Shown: positions 14,741 to 26,036 of the stretch, in pieces
Position numbering within the stretch: the first letter of the stretch is position 1
Layout: each line of letters starts with the position of its first letter
Assembly: GCA_028673005.1 (NCBI GenBank)
Contig: CM054116.1
Span: 77,698,572-77,762,571 of the forward strand
Reading direction: 5' to 3'
DNA from: Tanypteryx hageni
Lineage: Eukaryota; Arthropoda; Insecta; Odonata; Petaluridae
DNA length: 64,000 bases
The notes under the pieces: model-generated
Database searches by the model: none
Told to the model about the DNA's origin: nothing
What the model saw: the letters and a program-made list of their open reading frames with translations, nothing else
Made by a program: the position numbers and the translations under genes

Positions 14741-16507
14741 TCAAAATCCTCCTGGCATGTAACAGGCTCCTTCAGCAGCCAATGCCTCTTCTTCTGCTGC
14801 CTGTTTTATGCACCTTCTCTTTCTTCGTGTCTCTAACTTCTTTGATGCAGTGACAGACAGACACCGCTTGTCCTCTTCTACAGCGGCTGTGGTTGCACGG
14901 GTGCCACGAATGAAGTTCAATTCCTCCATTACTTTCACCATTGCCATTCCACCGTCATTGAAAGTTACAACAGCAGTATTTGCAGCTGTCAATAAAGTAT
15001 TTAAGCCACTAAATGAGTGTTTCGGTGCGAGTTTCCAAATCTTACTGTTTAATGATTCATTGTTATTTTGGTTATAACCACCAATACATTTTTTAGTAGC
15101 TCCTCATCAGATAATGTGGTATATACAGGCAAAAGGCCATCCATTACTGCTGTTTCGACTTCACTTGAAAATTCAAAGTTAGAGTCATTGCTAGCTTGTG
15201 AGTTTTGCCAGCTGCACCAACTGTCTTCTCCTTTGGGACATAAGAAATGTTGCAAGTTGGAATTTGTGGACCTATAATGATAGTAAGTTGCCCATACATC
15301 ATTTCTCATATCATTTAAACTGGTGGTATTTGCCCTTATAGCATTTCCATAGTATGTTGTTAATTTATCAATCATTTTTGCAGTCAGTCTTCTCTGTCCG
15401 CCAATCCCCTTTCCGTCCGACAACTTCACCCTGGCTAAGTCTTTTTTATAGCTCTCAATCTTGTTCCTATTCTCTTCTGAACATGACCAATACATTCTTT
15501 CTTCTCTATTTTCTCATCTCCATATTGTCTAGCTTCACAGACAGCCTTATACACTTTAGAATCACCATCGCCAATGTATTTAAGATATTTACATCCGTAC
15601 TTTTCTGATGATATATCAAATATTTCAAGCATTCCTTGCACTTCCATACCTCTGGCACTTCCCTCGTAATTTGCTGTACATTGTTCCTTATGATTGTCAA
15701 GCTATTCCATGTATTACTCTGTACCTGACTTCTTTTCCCATACTTCACATTCTTTGTAGTAACTGTTCTTTACTGCTAAGTCGATAACTTTGCCTGTCTT
15801 GATGCCAATGACAGTAGTGACACCCTGAAATGATGAAAATCATCGTTTTCGCCAAGTTCCATCTCCAGAAACGGCAATGCCATCTTCAACTTAGTCTGCG
15901 TCACTTATTGTTGCAGCAATTTCTTCTATGGTAGCACGTTCAATCGACTCCTTCACAATTTATGAGGCATCGCATATTTTTTAACGATACTATCATAGGT
16001 GGACTGTCATATGGGAGATGGTAGGTCCATAATACAGCAGAATGTTCTTGCACCTGATTGTCCTTGTCCCAGCATTCTCATTGCAAGAACCATTCTCCTG
16101 TTTACGCAGTACTGATTGACTTGATTTCCAATTTGCCGGCATGACGGTATACAGACAATACCACTTCACTTTTCACAATTCATAACAAGTTTAAATCCTA
16201 GTCCACGCATACTTTCTTGACTAAAGCTTACTTCTCCAGCACACCTACTACATCGTAAGCACTTTCAATCCACCGAATATGATAGGTATCAAAATCAATT
16301 ATTTCATTCCTCGGATTGCATTCACTCGGATAACTAGTGGAAGGGCTGGGATCACTATGGTGTAGCTTTCGACTTGATGCCGAAGTTCTCTCTTCGCGAG
16401 CTTCATCTACTTCTTTCGTAAATCGATTTCCGTAAAATCCTCGTTTTTTTATAACGTCTCTTGCTCCCTTTCTTATCGCCTATCCCAGGAGGACGGTATG
16501 GATGCAT
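14741..16507 (-). pseudogene. Decayed Mutator-like (MULE) transposase
   Basis: Read on the minus strand from a possible ATG at 16507, conceptual translation in shifting frames gives blocks in the order expected of the animal Mutator-like transposase family. They are an N-terminal region with PPGIGDKKG, a GDGTWRKR block (about 15830-15860), YIGDGDSK (about 15570), CIGHVQKRIGTRLR (about 15450-15490), KMIDKLTTYYGNAIR, CPKGEDSWCSW, LSDEELLKN and finally AVVTFNDGGMA near 14950. The longest unbroken part is 148 codons (15049-15495). In this family these blocks carry the acidic catalytic residues and a zinc-binding region. Several frameshifts and stops separate the blocks, so the gene is dead. No terminal inverted repeats could be paired at the flanks. 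The family name rests on recalled motif similarity. Confidence 0.75.
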
Positions 16508-19029
16508 TTCAGCAATATATAGCTTAAGATAGATACAACGCCGAAATAATACCTCAAAAAAGGTCTAAACACGTGCAAAACATTCACGAAACTGATCCAA
16601 AATACACAAATTGACCTTCGACACTTTATTGTCACATGTTGAACCCTCCTATACCTTCTCCTCCCCTCTTATCTTTTTCAAAAATCCCCTTGGCAGGCAG
16701 CTGCCGAGTGACGAAGTTCCTGATGAGTTAGACGACTGCGCATTCTAATAGATAAATATTTGCTGGCAGCGTAATTTTTCGTACTTTTGGATGTGGTTTG
16801 CAGCATTTTGTAGAAAAATGATTCAGCTATAGAAAACTAAAATTAAAAAAAAATCGAAATTTTTGAAAGTTTTAACTCATATATGAGGGTGGGGCAAAAT
16901 TCTGTTAATCTTCGAATGAGTGCCGCGCCTAAAAAATTTTTGCAAACACCTGCTTTTAAGCCTCCATAATTAATTAATATTCACAATTTCATTTCCATCC
17001 CATTTCTCTGATATATTATTTTAACGCTCAAATCTTTTCGCATTGAATTTTATAATCCATTCTACTATTAAGCGTACCAGCTGATATCCAACAATGCGGC
17101 GGGAAACAAAGCTCCTTCACATCGACCGTGACTCATTCAGCACTGGCATGGCGAGTCTTGATTAGACTGGGAAATTACGTTTGCGACACAGTTCGCGTAT
17201 CCATTTCCTCGAAGCGGGCCTATCTCGAATAGAACATCCCGTGGGCGAGGAAGAGGGACCTCTCGTGATATTCTGTTTTTGCAGCCTTCCTTTCAGCGCG
17301 CTTGCTGAACTCATAGTGAACCGTATCTTGCTGGAATGTAAACGAACAGTTTTTTCCTTCTGCATCTCAATTTAAATGCCTCTACAACATTCCACCCTAC
17401 ACTAAAGTCTGCCAAACTATGATGAGCTCTCCTCATTCGAATGGCTGGTTTATAAATTCTCCTGCTTCGTTGAAGAAAAACAATGAAAACGAAATCGTTT
17501 TCATATTAATGCACGTCAAAAACACGTGTTAAATTTGATTTCATTTATCGAGCCAAATCCCAGAAATGGAGAGGGTATATTGGCGTTTATACCTTGATTT
17601 GGATTTTGATTGGGGATAATGAATCCATAGTATTATTTTTCTGGTATAAAGAGCACTGACAATATCAAAATAAGATCTCTTCCAAATCCAGTGAAATGTT
17701 GAAATCAAGTTGAAATAGGCAAGTTTACAAAGTTTACCTTCATCAAGTCAGTTCCAGAGGATTTGTCGGAAAATTAAGAGAGTGTGAGAGAATTATCACG
17801 CTATTATACTCATGTCTAGTAGGTCGATAAAGTCTGTAGCATAGAAAAAAATAAGAGTTCATAGAATTTATCAGAATGAATCGCTTTCTGAGGTTCACGC
17901 GAAACACAACATTATCCAAAAACCTCTATATGAATTACTTGATATCTTGGAAAATATATAGGTTTTATTTTTTCTCTACGTTACTTTGGACTGACTCATT
18001 GGTGTGATGGCGAAATTGCCGTCAACGGAAGTATTTGAATTTGGCTGAAAACGGTAAAATTTTTATAAGATGCCATAAGTTGTCGCCGTGCAGGCAATAC
18101 GGTGTCGCAGTGAAATATTTTTCACTCCTCTCTGGGATCTTTAAAGGCTTTCCCAAATTAGTCCAAAATAAAAAGTGCAGTTTCGCTTTTTGAAATCGGA
18201 AATTCAATGGATTGCAGACGTCTTTTTATCGCTAAAGCGCCTGGTTAATCAAATTGTAGCATCAACACACTACTTGATTAAAGCGTATTAAAAATAAGTA
18301 CAAAGATTGAAGTATTTTTTTCCAACTGACCCCGTCCATTCTATTGCGCGTGTTCGTCGAGGGATCTGGAACGTAGACTGATATGCCCAAAAGTTTCGCC
18401 TAAGTGTAAACCCTGGCCCGTATCACAATAGCTTCGCGAGAATAATTTTTTAAGTTGAAGATGTAATTTTACTAAAGAAATCGATGGGAAAATGGAACTT
18501 TTCTCTGAATTTATAATGCTAAAATTCGTTTCAATTTTTATTTTACATCGTTAATTATATTTTATTCTATATAAATAGCCCGCCCACTCTTAAAATATTG
18601 AATCCTATCTCTTAAATAACTTCCTTGTATAAGCATTACCAATAGAGTGTAAACCAAACTGTCTTATTTTCTACTACAATGGGACCTATTACGTAAAAAG
18701 ACTTGGGAATGACGGGCTCAAAATTTCGCGCTTCATCTGTTGAAAAGAAGTTTCAGAAATTTTTGCTCGCCTCAAGAATAATCTTACTTAATCCTAACGT
18801 CTTTCTTCCTGATTTTTGAGAATGAAACCAAAATTTTAAGTTATGAAAACAGACGCAAATAATCGCGATTCTTTTTAATATCACGGAAAACGAAGGGATT
18901 ATTTCGTCCCGTACTACAATTTCCATCCCGTACGGCGCATTTTTTATGGCTCCGGCAGTGTTTATTTCCGGATCTTCCTGTCGTGCAAAGGTATCCGCAT
19001 TGCTCTCTCCTCAATTTCGTAACGAGGGC
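16508..19029. other. No gene recognised
   Basis: AT-rich sequence next to the MULE pseudogene. Short open frames at 17162-17375 overlap on both strands and carry no recognisable domain. Any missing MULE terminus on this side should lie here, but I could not pair it with the other flank. Confidence 0.4.
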
Positions 19030-19562
19030 CACATATTTCCATCCCGTATCCGTCCCTCTTTCTCATCCGAAAATATCTCGCCGTTTTCTCGCTTCCCTCC
19101 TAACACTCCAGAATCAACACCGCTCCCTTCTCCCCTTGTATGTTTTTTCTCTTTCATTTCTCTCCGCACAAAGGATTTCTCTCGCACCCCCTGCCACACT
19201 CCCTTTTCTTCCATGATCACACGGACCATCTTCTTTCATTTTCCATTCCCACCATCGCGGCCGCGTCTTCTCACTCCCCGTTTTTTTTCTCTCTCTCTCT
19301 CTCTCTCCTGGCTTTTCATTCCTCACTTTCCAACTTTCTCTCGCGCTTCACATCTCACTCTATCGCCCTATCCCTATCCCCTTCCTCACCGCCACCTCTT
19401 TTTCTCACGCACACTTGTTTTTTTTTTCCTCTTCACACTCTCTCGTCTCCATTCTTTTTATTTTCCTCGCACGCCTCCTCTTCTTCTTTCCCCGCAATTT
19501 CCTTATAGCCTTTCTCACATTCTTCCGCAGGACGCTTTCAAGAGCACATACACAATCCTTTC

Positions 19563-19595
<33 letters not shown>

Positions 19596-19760
19596 GCGAG
19601 CACGCTGTCTCCCTTTTTGCATCCCTTCTCATATTTTTCTCCACCTTTCGTCTCGCCTCTTCTTTCCCTCGAGCGATTCCCTCTTCGCCTTTTTTTGCCT
19701 CTTTCATTCCTTTTCGTTCTCGCCCCGATCCTCTCTCTCTCTCTCACTTCCGTGAAATGG
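19030..19760. repeat. Pyrimidine-rich tract with CT/CA microsatellite
   Basis: A C/T-rich + strand over about 700 bp, with a (CT)n(CA)n microsatellite at 19562-19595. It keeps open a 269-codon frame (18946-19755) made mostly of Ser, Phe, Leu, Pro, Arg and His. The frame lacks any domain, and overlapping frames are open on both strands, so I treat it as an artefact of composition. Confidence 0.7.
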
Positions 19761-19947
19761 GTGAGGAAACGTTGGGAAAATATTTTCTCCACAGAATTTC
19801 GCGATTTGATATTTCGCTTCAGGGTACGTGCATGTGTTCGAGTATTACGTCTTAGTAATACTTTCCCGAAGTATTTTTTTCTCGCGATCGATTAATTTTT
19901 GTATGTCGAGGTGAAATACTGATTTAAAGGGAGTTGACGCTTTAGCG

Positions 19948-20226
19948 CAGGGTTTATCAAACTGTGGGTCGCGACCCACTAATGGATCGCAAAGGAACTT
20001 GAGGTGGGTCTGGGTAAGATTTCTAAATAGTTTATTTTGGTAATTTTCTCCATTTCTTTCATGAGTTTGCGATAAAATAGTTAAAGAACTCACGATAGGA
20101 CAGTTTGCGACCTCTGCGGACACACACGTACTGCTTAAAAACATTAGTATATAGATAATCGGTGTGTCCTGGATAAACTCTATAACCATAGGTAGGTCGT
20201 GCTATTAAAAAGATTGGGAAGCACTG
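19948..20226. mobile_element. hAT-like MITE with 8-bp target duplication
   Basis: The left end is CAGGGTTTATCAAACT and the reverse complement of the right end is CAGTGCTTCCCAATCT, matching at 11 of 16 positions. The flanks are ctttagcg (19940-19947) and ctttagtg (20227-20234), an 8-bp duplication with one mismatch, which is the size made by hAT transposases. Just inside the left end is the perfect palindrome GTGGGTCGCGACCCAC. There is no transposase frame, so this is a 279-bp non-autonomous copy. Confidence 0.8.
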
Positions 20227-20669
20227 CTTTAGTGTTTATAAAGATGCATCTTGTGAATATATGATGAATATGGATGTTGAGTATAAGAGGAAATGGACAA
20301 AGTAAATACAAGTTATGTCTCTAAATACTTAATGGAGAATAAAAAAGAAATACAATTAATAAATATTCATGATTATTGATCTTTTTTAATAATAAAAGTG
20401 CCTTTTCACTGAATTAGCATGAAATTAATAATTTGGTCATGAAATGGTTAACGTATTTTCACCTTTATATAGCTTACCTTTTCCTATTGGATTTGCCATA
20501 ACTGTTTTCTTTTTTAAATGTTAAAATTCTTGCTTCGTTCTTCAGCATCGAACACAAACCCTTATTACCGAATTCCTTAAAATCGACCTCTTTCCTGACC
20601 ACTTTCTCTTGCATGGTTTTGTTTTCGGAACTAATCCACAGCAAAAGTTTTCCATGGAAGCTCATATTC

Positions 20670-21166
20670 CGCATCCCCTCAAACATCGCACACCCACCAA
20701 CCACCTCCCTTCCTCTTCCTCTCTCTCTCTCGTGCTCTCCTTCTTGCTCTCTCTCTCTCTCTCTCAACTTTCCTCACTCTCAACTTTCCTCACTCTCCAT
20801 CTCTCTCCTCATCTTTTTCTCTCTCGGCCCTTCCAATTTCCTCCTCTCATTTTTATTTTGCACCCCCAGCTTCGTTCCTCTTCCATTCATGAGGCTTCCT
20901 GCGATCCGTCGTCGTCGCCTCTCCCTTCATCCCCAAGGCTCCCAGGGTTTCCGCCTTTAATCTGCGGTATTATCTCCTTTCTCTCTATCTCTCGCCAACC
21001 CTTACACCCTCTCTCCACATCTCTGCCTCTCCCATTCACCCCTTCCTCTCTTAATCACGGTTTCCTCCCCTCTCCTTTCCTACCCCTTCCTTTCCGTCCC
21101 TTCCACTTTCTCTATCTCCTCCGCATTCAACGGCTAAACATTCACCTCCCGTTTTCTCGCCCGCAG
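20670..21166. repeat. Pyrimidine-rich tract ending in a splice acceptor
   Basis: C/T-rich for about 500 bp and ending in TTTTCTCGCCCGCAG, a strong polypyrimidine tract plus AG just before the candidate exon at 21167. The 213-codon open frame across it (20609-21250) is Ser/Pro/Leu-rich and probably not translated. Confidence 0.6.
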
Positions 21167-21267
21167 ATGTGTTTCCGGCCTTCCTTCTGCCGGAGACCCA
21201 GAACAGACTCCAGAGGACCAAGATCTACCAGCAGTCTGTCACTCTGGTAGCACGCATGTGGCCCGAG
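21167..21267 (+). CDS. Candidate internal exon 1 of a putative membrane-protein gene
   Basis: The exon is bounded by the acceptor CTCGCCCGCAG and the donor GAG/GTTGGT; a second donor, GTATGA, lies 4 nt downstream. The frame entering with one carried base reads VFPAFLLPETQNRLQ, then KIYQQSVTLVARMWPE. About three quarters of its codons end in G or C, unlike the AT-rich surroundings, and the other two frames show no such bias. With the first donor the exon ends on a codon boundary, matching the phase of the transmembrane exon at 43234. I do not recognise the domain. If the linkage is right, this segment lies outside the cell just before the membrane. The linkage crosses 22 kb and is inferred from phase only. 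A lone chance match of splice signals remains possible. Confidence 0.42.
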
Positions 21268-21656
21268 GTTGGTATGATTGTGTGTATGATTGATTAAGAC
21301 GCTGATGGAAAAGATACTTATTGATGTTGGTGCCTCTTTTCGTCAGTTAAATGTCTGTGAGATGTAAGTTAACAAATTTTGATAAGCTGATGTTGGGTTT
21401 AATATTTGGCCCTTAATAATGAGGTGATTTTTACATGCCGAATAAACTTTAAGGATCATTTTATCCTAACTTTCCCTAACTTCATCAAAAGTAGTTCTTT
21501 ATCTGGATAATATTCCATTTAATTGATTCAAAAATGATTCTGAATTGATAAACAAATATATGATCGGTTATTTTGAAATGAGTATTGGTTTATCAAGAGT
21601 TGAAAATGATTATCGTCATTGTATTAACAGTTAATGCTTGGAATTGAAAAAATATC

Positions 21657-22017
21657 GACGTATTTAGTTCAAGAAAACTGATAAGTTTTGGAGATAAAGA
21701 AAGAACTTTGTCACTTCCACAAATTTATTTGGCACGACCGGTTTCACTTTATCTGTAGCTGTTCAAGAGCATCTAATTTGTGACCTTAAATTTCAAAGTG
21801 TAGGAATTTAGGGTTGAAGGAACTATGATGATTGAGGTTTAAAAGATAGTTCACAAATTGAGAATTCAAATTATTTAAACGAAAGTATCGCTTATGCTCC
21901 TTAATCCTCTTGTCAAAACTCCTCCCCGTTTGGCCGATGTAGACCGCTCCGCAATCATCACAAGCAAGTTTATATGCACCACTTCTTAATGATAACTATA
22001 TCGGGTCTTTAGTATTA
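21657..22017 (-). mobile_element. Penelope-like element remnant A, minus-strand arm
   Basis: On the minus strand this encodes the start of a GIY-YIG endonuclease: YKLACDDCGAVYIGQTGRSF, followed by DKRIKEHKR and LLNLNHH. This is the C-terminal nuclease module typical of Penelope-like retroelements, with the GxYIGxTGR signature. The reading is interrupted downstream. The arm is broken at its upstream side by the piggyBac insertion at 22019. A related plus-strand piece lies on the other side of that insertion, so the original copy held two head-to-head pieces, as copies B and C do. Confidence 0.8.
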
Positions 22018-22018
22018 A

Positions 22019-22963
22019 CCCTTAAGTAGTCGCGCCGGCGCACAACGTGCGCCACAACGCAACAAAGTCGTGTTTCAGCTGTAAATCAAATTTAAAATGT
22101 ATCATTTGTCTCATATACCCTATTAGCCGTTTTTGAACTATTTATAGAAGAGGTTGTTACATTTTAATTCCAGTTTTTTGCGTGTAGGGGTCTATATTTG
22201 TCTGCAGCGTTCGCGTTGTAGTACTTTGTGCGCCGCGCGTCCAGTTATGTATGCATTTTTTCATGATTACTTTAACTCATTCGCCCTATTAGTCATTCTA
22301 AGACTACTAAAAAGAGAGGTTGCTACACTTCAGTCCTAGTATTGTACGTGCTTTCCACAGCTTTCTGCGCCGTTTGTTCTAAATTTGCCTGTAAATAAAG
22401 CGACATTTCAGTCCATGTGTTGTGCATGCATATTCTACATTTGTATACAGCATTGAAACTGATTTGTGCACCATGTAAGTAAGAGTTTTCATATATAATG
22501 TTTCTTTCTAAATATATACATAATAAATGTATATTGTGTATTATGGATTGTATATTATGTGTTATATATTCCTATTATATACCAGATATATTTCGTTATC
22601 ATGTTCTAAAAAAATATAACTTTTAAGGCCCAGAATAATGTCAGATAATGATATAGCCGCTACGTTTGAAGAGCTACCAGAATCGGATATTGATGATAGT
22701 GATAACTGCTCAGAAGAGGAGGTGATCTACTTTGAAGAGAACCACAACACATATTCTGAGCAGGTCGCTTCATCAGAGGACTAATAACTAATGAAGATGA
22801 AGACAATACCTTTATTGGAAAAGACAGAACCACTGTTTGGAAGAAAAATCCCTGTAAAAGTAAGTTTAGCAGAACACCTGCGTGTTACGTTTTGAGAAAA
22901 ATTTTGCCTGGACCAAAAAGGAGAGCGCAAGGTGTGACAGACGAAATTACAGCCTTTATGAAA
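22019..22963 (+). mobile_element. Truncated piggyBac element inserted in Penelope remnant A
   Basis: The left end begins CCCTTAAGTAGTCGCGCC directly after the tetranucleotide TTAA (22015-22018), the exact target used by piggyBac transposases. In copies B and C the corresponding Penelope site reads AGCATTAAGGAATAA, showing the empty site. Subterminal GTGCGCC-type motifs repeat over the first 250 bp. The right end is missing: at about 22963 the transposase reading stops abruptly and Penelope sequence resumes. About 220 bp of Penelope DNA present in copies B and C is absent here, so one deletion removed the 3' half of piggyBac and its flank. Confidence 0.82.
22638..22963 (+). pseudogene. piggyBac transposase, N-terminal fragment with frameshift
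   Basis: An ATG at 22638 opens a frame starting MSDNDIAATFEELPESDIDD, an acidic N-terminus typical of piggyBac-type transposases. It stops at a TAA at 22782-22784. Past a frameshift it continues with NEDEDNTFIGKDRTTVWKK and then LPGPKRRAQGVTDEITAF. This matches the family layout before the DDE domain: a WxxxP-like block followed by GPK. The catalytic aspartates would lie beyond the truncation at about 22963. The gene is therefore non-functional. No full-length source is present in the window. Confidence 0.8.
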
Positions 22964-23345
22964 AACGGGGAGGAGTTTTGACAAGAGGATTAAGGAGCAT
23001 AAGCGATAGTTCCGTTTAAATAATTTGAATTCTCAATTTGCGAAACATCTTTTAAACCTCAATCATCATAGTTCCTTCAACCCTAAATCCCTACATTTTG
23101 AAATTAAAGGTCGCAAATTGGATGCTCTTGAACAGTTAGAGATAATTATTTGTGAAGACTCGCTTTTCGTAAATGAATACCTTTTCCACAATCATTCTCC
23201 TCTATTTAGCTTACCGAATATTTTGTAAATACTTTGTATCTACATTGTTGTCTTTGGCCCTTTGACCAGGTTTTTGCAACATTTTTCTACGTCGTTAAAC
23301 TTATCATTTTTCTTGAACTAAATACTATACGCAGTATATAGAAAG
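22964..23345 (+). mobile_element. Penelope-like element remnant A, plus-strand GIY-YIG C-terminus
   Basis: Plus-strand translation reads GRSFDKRIKEHKR, an in-frame stop near 23005, then FRLNNLNSQFAKHLLNLNHH and a tail ending FSLPNIL and stop at 23228. This is the C-terminal half of the GIY-YIG endonuclease module. The 3' sequence (ACTAAATACTATACGCAGTA near 23318) is shared with copies B and C. The boundary with piggyBac shows a shared AAA at the junction. Confidence 0.8.
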
Positions 23346-23479
23346 TATTGTTTTTGCGAATACAATCTAATTCGACATTTCCCTTATTACGTTTTCAATA
23401 TTTTCTCTACGATGTCTAATATGTATGTGTGTTAATTCAATGGCTAATAATATTTTGGTTAAAATTGTTCTAACGGTAG

Positions 23480-23852
23480 TGAAGGTTTACTCTTGCCATT
23501 TTCCCGTATGGCCAAATGTCTCCTATAGGATTTTATTGACGTAAATATTTGTCGTTATGAAAGTTGTAGATGACATAATTTTCTATAACTTATTTTGACA
23601 TATTTTTTTATATAACGGATTATCCCCCTGAATTTGTTTTGTACATTGAATGTTGCTAGGTAACAGCATTATTTCTGTTGCTATGATAACATTTTCTAAT
23701 TGTTGATAGCGAATTCTGCACTGATTAAGGTAATTTTAATTGCAACTAAAATTATCCCAATAACATCTAAAGTCCTATTTTGTTGATAAAACTTCTATGG
23801 CAACAAATAATTTTGTTTACATTATATTTGCAGTGTGAAAAGTGATTCAAAA
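23480..23852 (+). repeat. AT-rich block shared by all three composite copies (A)
   Basis: This block contains TTTTCCCGTATGGCCAAATG and GAAAGTTGTAGATGACATAA, and recurs nearly unchanged at about 27108-27472 and 35525-35904, each time between a Penelope remnant and a satellite array. It has no open frame of note. It may be the untranslated end of the Penelope-like element or a separate element carried along with it. Confidence 0.75.
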
Positions 23853-24432
23853 TATTATTCACGAGCATAATATCTGATAGTTATTCATGTGGAAGCTTTA
23901 GCCAAGACCAACTTTAAGTACTATTACAATCTCCTTCATTACTCTGTATAGAGAAGATCATGAGCTGGAGACATACATTTATTGTTAAGTATTCCCATGC
24001 TTTATCAACTAATATCATAGTTTTGACATTTTAGAAAAAGAAAATACTAAACTTGACCTGGAATCTCCTCCTAAAATGTCAAAACTTAGTTTCCATTGGT
24101 TGTGAACATTATTATTATTATTCACGAGCATAATTCTGATGCTTATTCTTGTGGAAACTTTAGACAAGACCAAATTTAAGTACTATTACAATCACATTCA
24201 TTAATCTGTATAGATCATGAGCTGGAGACATAACATTATTGTTAACTATTCCCATGTTTGATCAACTAATATCCTAGTTTTGACATTTTAGAACGAGAAA
24301 AATACTGAACCTGACCTGGAATCTCCTTCTAAAATGTCAAAACTTATTTTCAGATGTATGTAATCATTATTATTATAATTCACAAGCATAATTCTGATGG
24401 TTATTCTTGTCGAAGCCTTACCCAAGACCAAC
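23853..24432 (+). repeat. Hairpin-bearing satellite array A (two full monomers and part of a third)
   Basis: Monomers of about 255 bp start ATTATTCACGAGCATAAT and contain ATCATGAGCTGGAGACAT. Each full monomer ends with an inverted repeat: GTTTTGACATTTTAGAA at the left and TTCTAAAATGTCAAAAC or close variants at the right, about 22 bp per arm with a 23-bp loop (about 24020-24085 and 24277-24343 here). Monomers are separated by short TTATTATTATT runs. The third monomer breaks off at 24432, exactly where segmental duplication unit 1 begins. Confidence 0.82.
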
Positions 24433-24649
24433 CATCAGATATTTGGATAGTAATCATTTGGTCTGTCTGTTAATAATTATTTAAAAAGTATAATTAAAAC
24501 AAAGATAACTTTTGACAATGTTGATTTGATAGTGCATGAAAGCCAAACCAGATCATAATATATCTTACGATTTTTCATATCGAAGTCAAATACATTAGGA
24601 ATTCATTTATGATAAACCTGTCCTATTTGACGGGCAATTACGCTAGTTA

Positions 24650-24935
24650 GGAATAAGATGAGTGAAGAGCTTCATAACACAAATGGTTAGAAAGAGGAAA
24701 GTGAAAAGGATCGGGCATCTCCTGTGGAGAGACTCCATGATTAAAGATGTGATTGTTGGAAAGCTCCAAGGCAAAAGAGGGAGAGGAAGGAAAGATTTCA
24801 GCCGACAGATGACAGGAAAAAAGGAAAGTTAGCAAGTGAAGAAGAATATTGCGGAAAATAGGAGTATGGGGAGTACCAGGTGTAACCTATAATAATCGCG
24901 GACCTTTTTCCGATTGGAACACCTATGATGATGAT
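24650..24935 (+). mobile_element. RTE-like LINE 3' fragment in duplication unit 1
   Basis: The plus strand reads VKRIGHLLWRDSMIKDVIVG then KLQGKRGRGRKDFSRQ before a stop. This is the short C-terminal tail following the reverse transcriptase of RTE-like LINEs (the pattern IGHLLRR...KDVIEGK..GKRGRGRPR). It ends with a short GAT run (24927-24938), as RTE 3' ends often do. The reading frame is degenerate. An almost identical copy is at 33087-33372, and a piece just upstream in the same protein lies at 31640-31800. Confidence 0.65.
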
Positions 24936-26036
24936 GATCAAAAGTAGATGAGGAGGGAGAGAGAGATAACGGGAGAAGTAAGCGAAAACAAATTTCAATA
25001 CATTTTCATCATTCGAGATAACAACAAAATTCAAAAGAGCCTCTGAAAGTTTTATTTCAGTTTATTATTAACTAAAAGAAAACTTAGATTGTTTTAATTA
25101 GAGGACGTGTCATTAAGTGCGATATAAAGATTCTGTCGTATCCATCCCTGCGACTGTGTTGTAAAATGTAAATTCTATTGATCATAGTTAATGATGGAAT
25201 TCCGGTAGAAGTTAATGAATTAACTAATATAAAAATTTTACCCTCTCAAAAGTTATTTTCTTTTGTTATATTTAGTCGTCTCAGATAATGAAAAAATACA
25301 TTCAACTATGATTTTGGTATATTAATGTTGGTACGCCCTCTATAAGTCTGTATGGAGGAAGTTTCAGCAGGAAACGGATTGAGGGAGAGAAAGGTTGAGA
25401 GAAAAGAGGAAGACGTGAGAAGAAAGAATGACTCAAAGAAGAGGTTTGAAAAGGAAGACGTCGATTAGAAAAGGGTTTCTCTATCCTCTCTCACTGGACC
25501 TTCACATATATCTTTACAACTTATCTCCTCCTCGGTTGAAGGGTCAAGGCGGAAAGCCGGAGGTGAACTTCGCTTCCGGTAGCCGGTGAGGAGACTGAAG
25601 AACTAGATGAAGAGGGGGCGGATTGAAGGGGGGGGGGAGAGGTGCGGTGCAGCCGCCGTGTCGAATGCGTTTGAGGTGCCGCATCTCCCATCCTTTAAGA
25701 CGTATCTACCCATCGCGAATACGTTTATTTTCCCAAAAGCGGTGGTCGGAAGGGGGTAGCTATATTGCTCCTTCTCGTCTCTTTCCTTCCTCCCAATTCG
25801 TCGGCCTATCCCACCTTACGTCTCACGGCCATCGAGAGCCTCGATAAATCCTATCCTTGCCAACTGTTTTTTTCCCCCATCTACTTCTGTGAGGATTAAT
25901 GCGGAAATTTCGTTTGGCCTCGTTTCATATGACCGGCGGATGCCATTATTCTTTGCACGCGCAAGAGGTGAGAGCGATTCGAAACGAGAAGATTGGATGT
26001 GCGACGTGAATAGATCCGCGGAATTTCAGGTAAAAA
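24936..26036 (+). repeat. Duplicated segment of unknown nature (unit 1)
   Basis: About 1.1 kb with no recognised element; its copy is at 33373-34465. A GC-richer part (25540-25850) keeps open a 74-codon frame (25623-25847) that is identical in the copy. Its composition (Arg/Ser/Pro) and the G run within it do not suggest a protein. A purine-rich stretch lies at 25360-25480. I assign no function. Confidence 0.5.

Noticed and set aside
18946..19755. 269-codon open frame
   Set aside because: It lies in a C/T-rich tract, is made of Ser/Phe/Leu/Pro, and several overlapping frames on both strands are open. No domain or splice support.
22781..22984. 67-codon frame on the minus strand
   Set aside because: Shadow of the piggyBac transposase fragment read on the other strand.
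25623..25847. 74-codon frame identical in both duplication units
   Set aside because: Identity is explained by recent duplication of the DNA; no domain, and no independent sign of coding.
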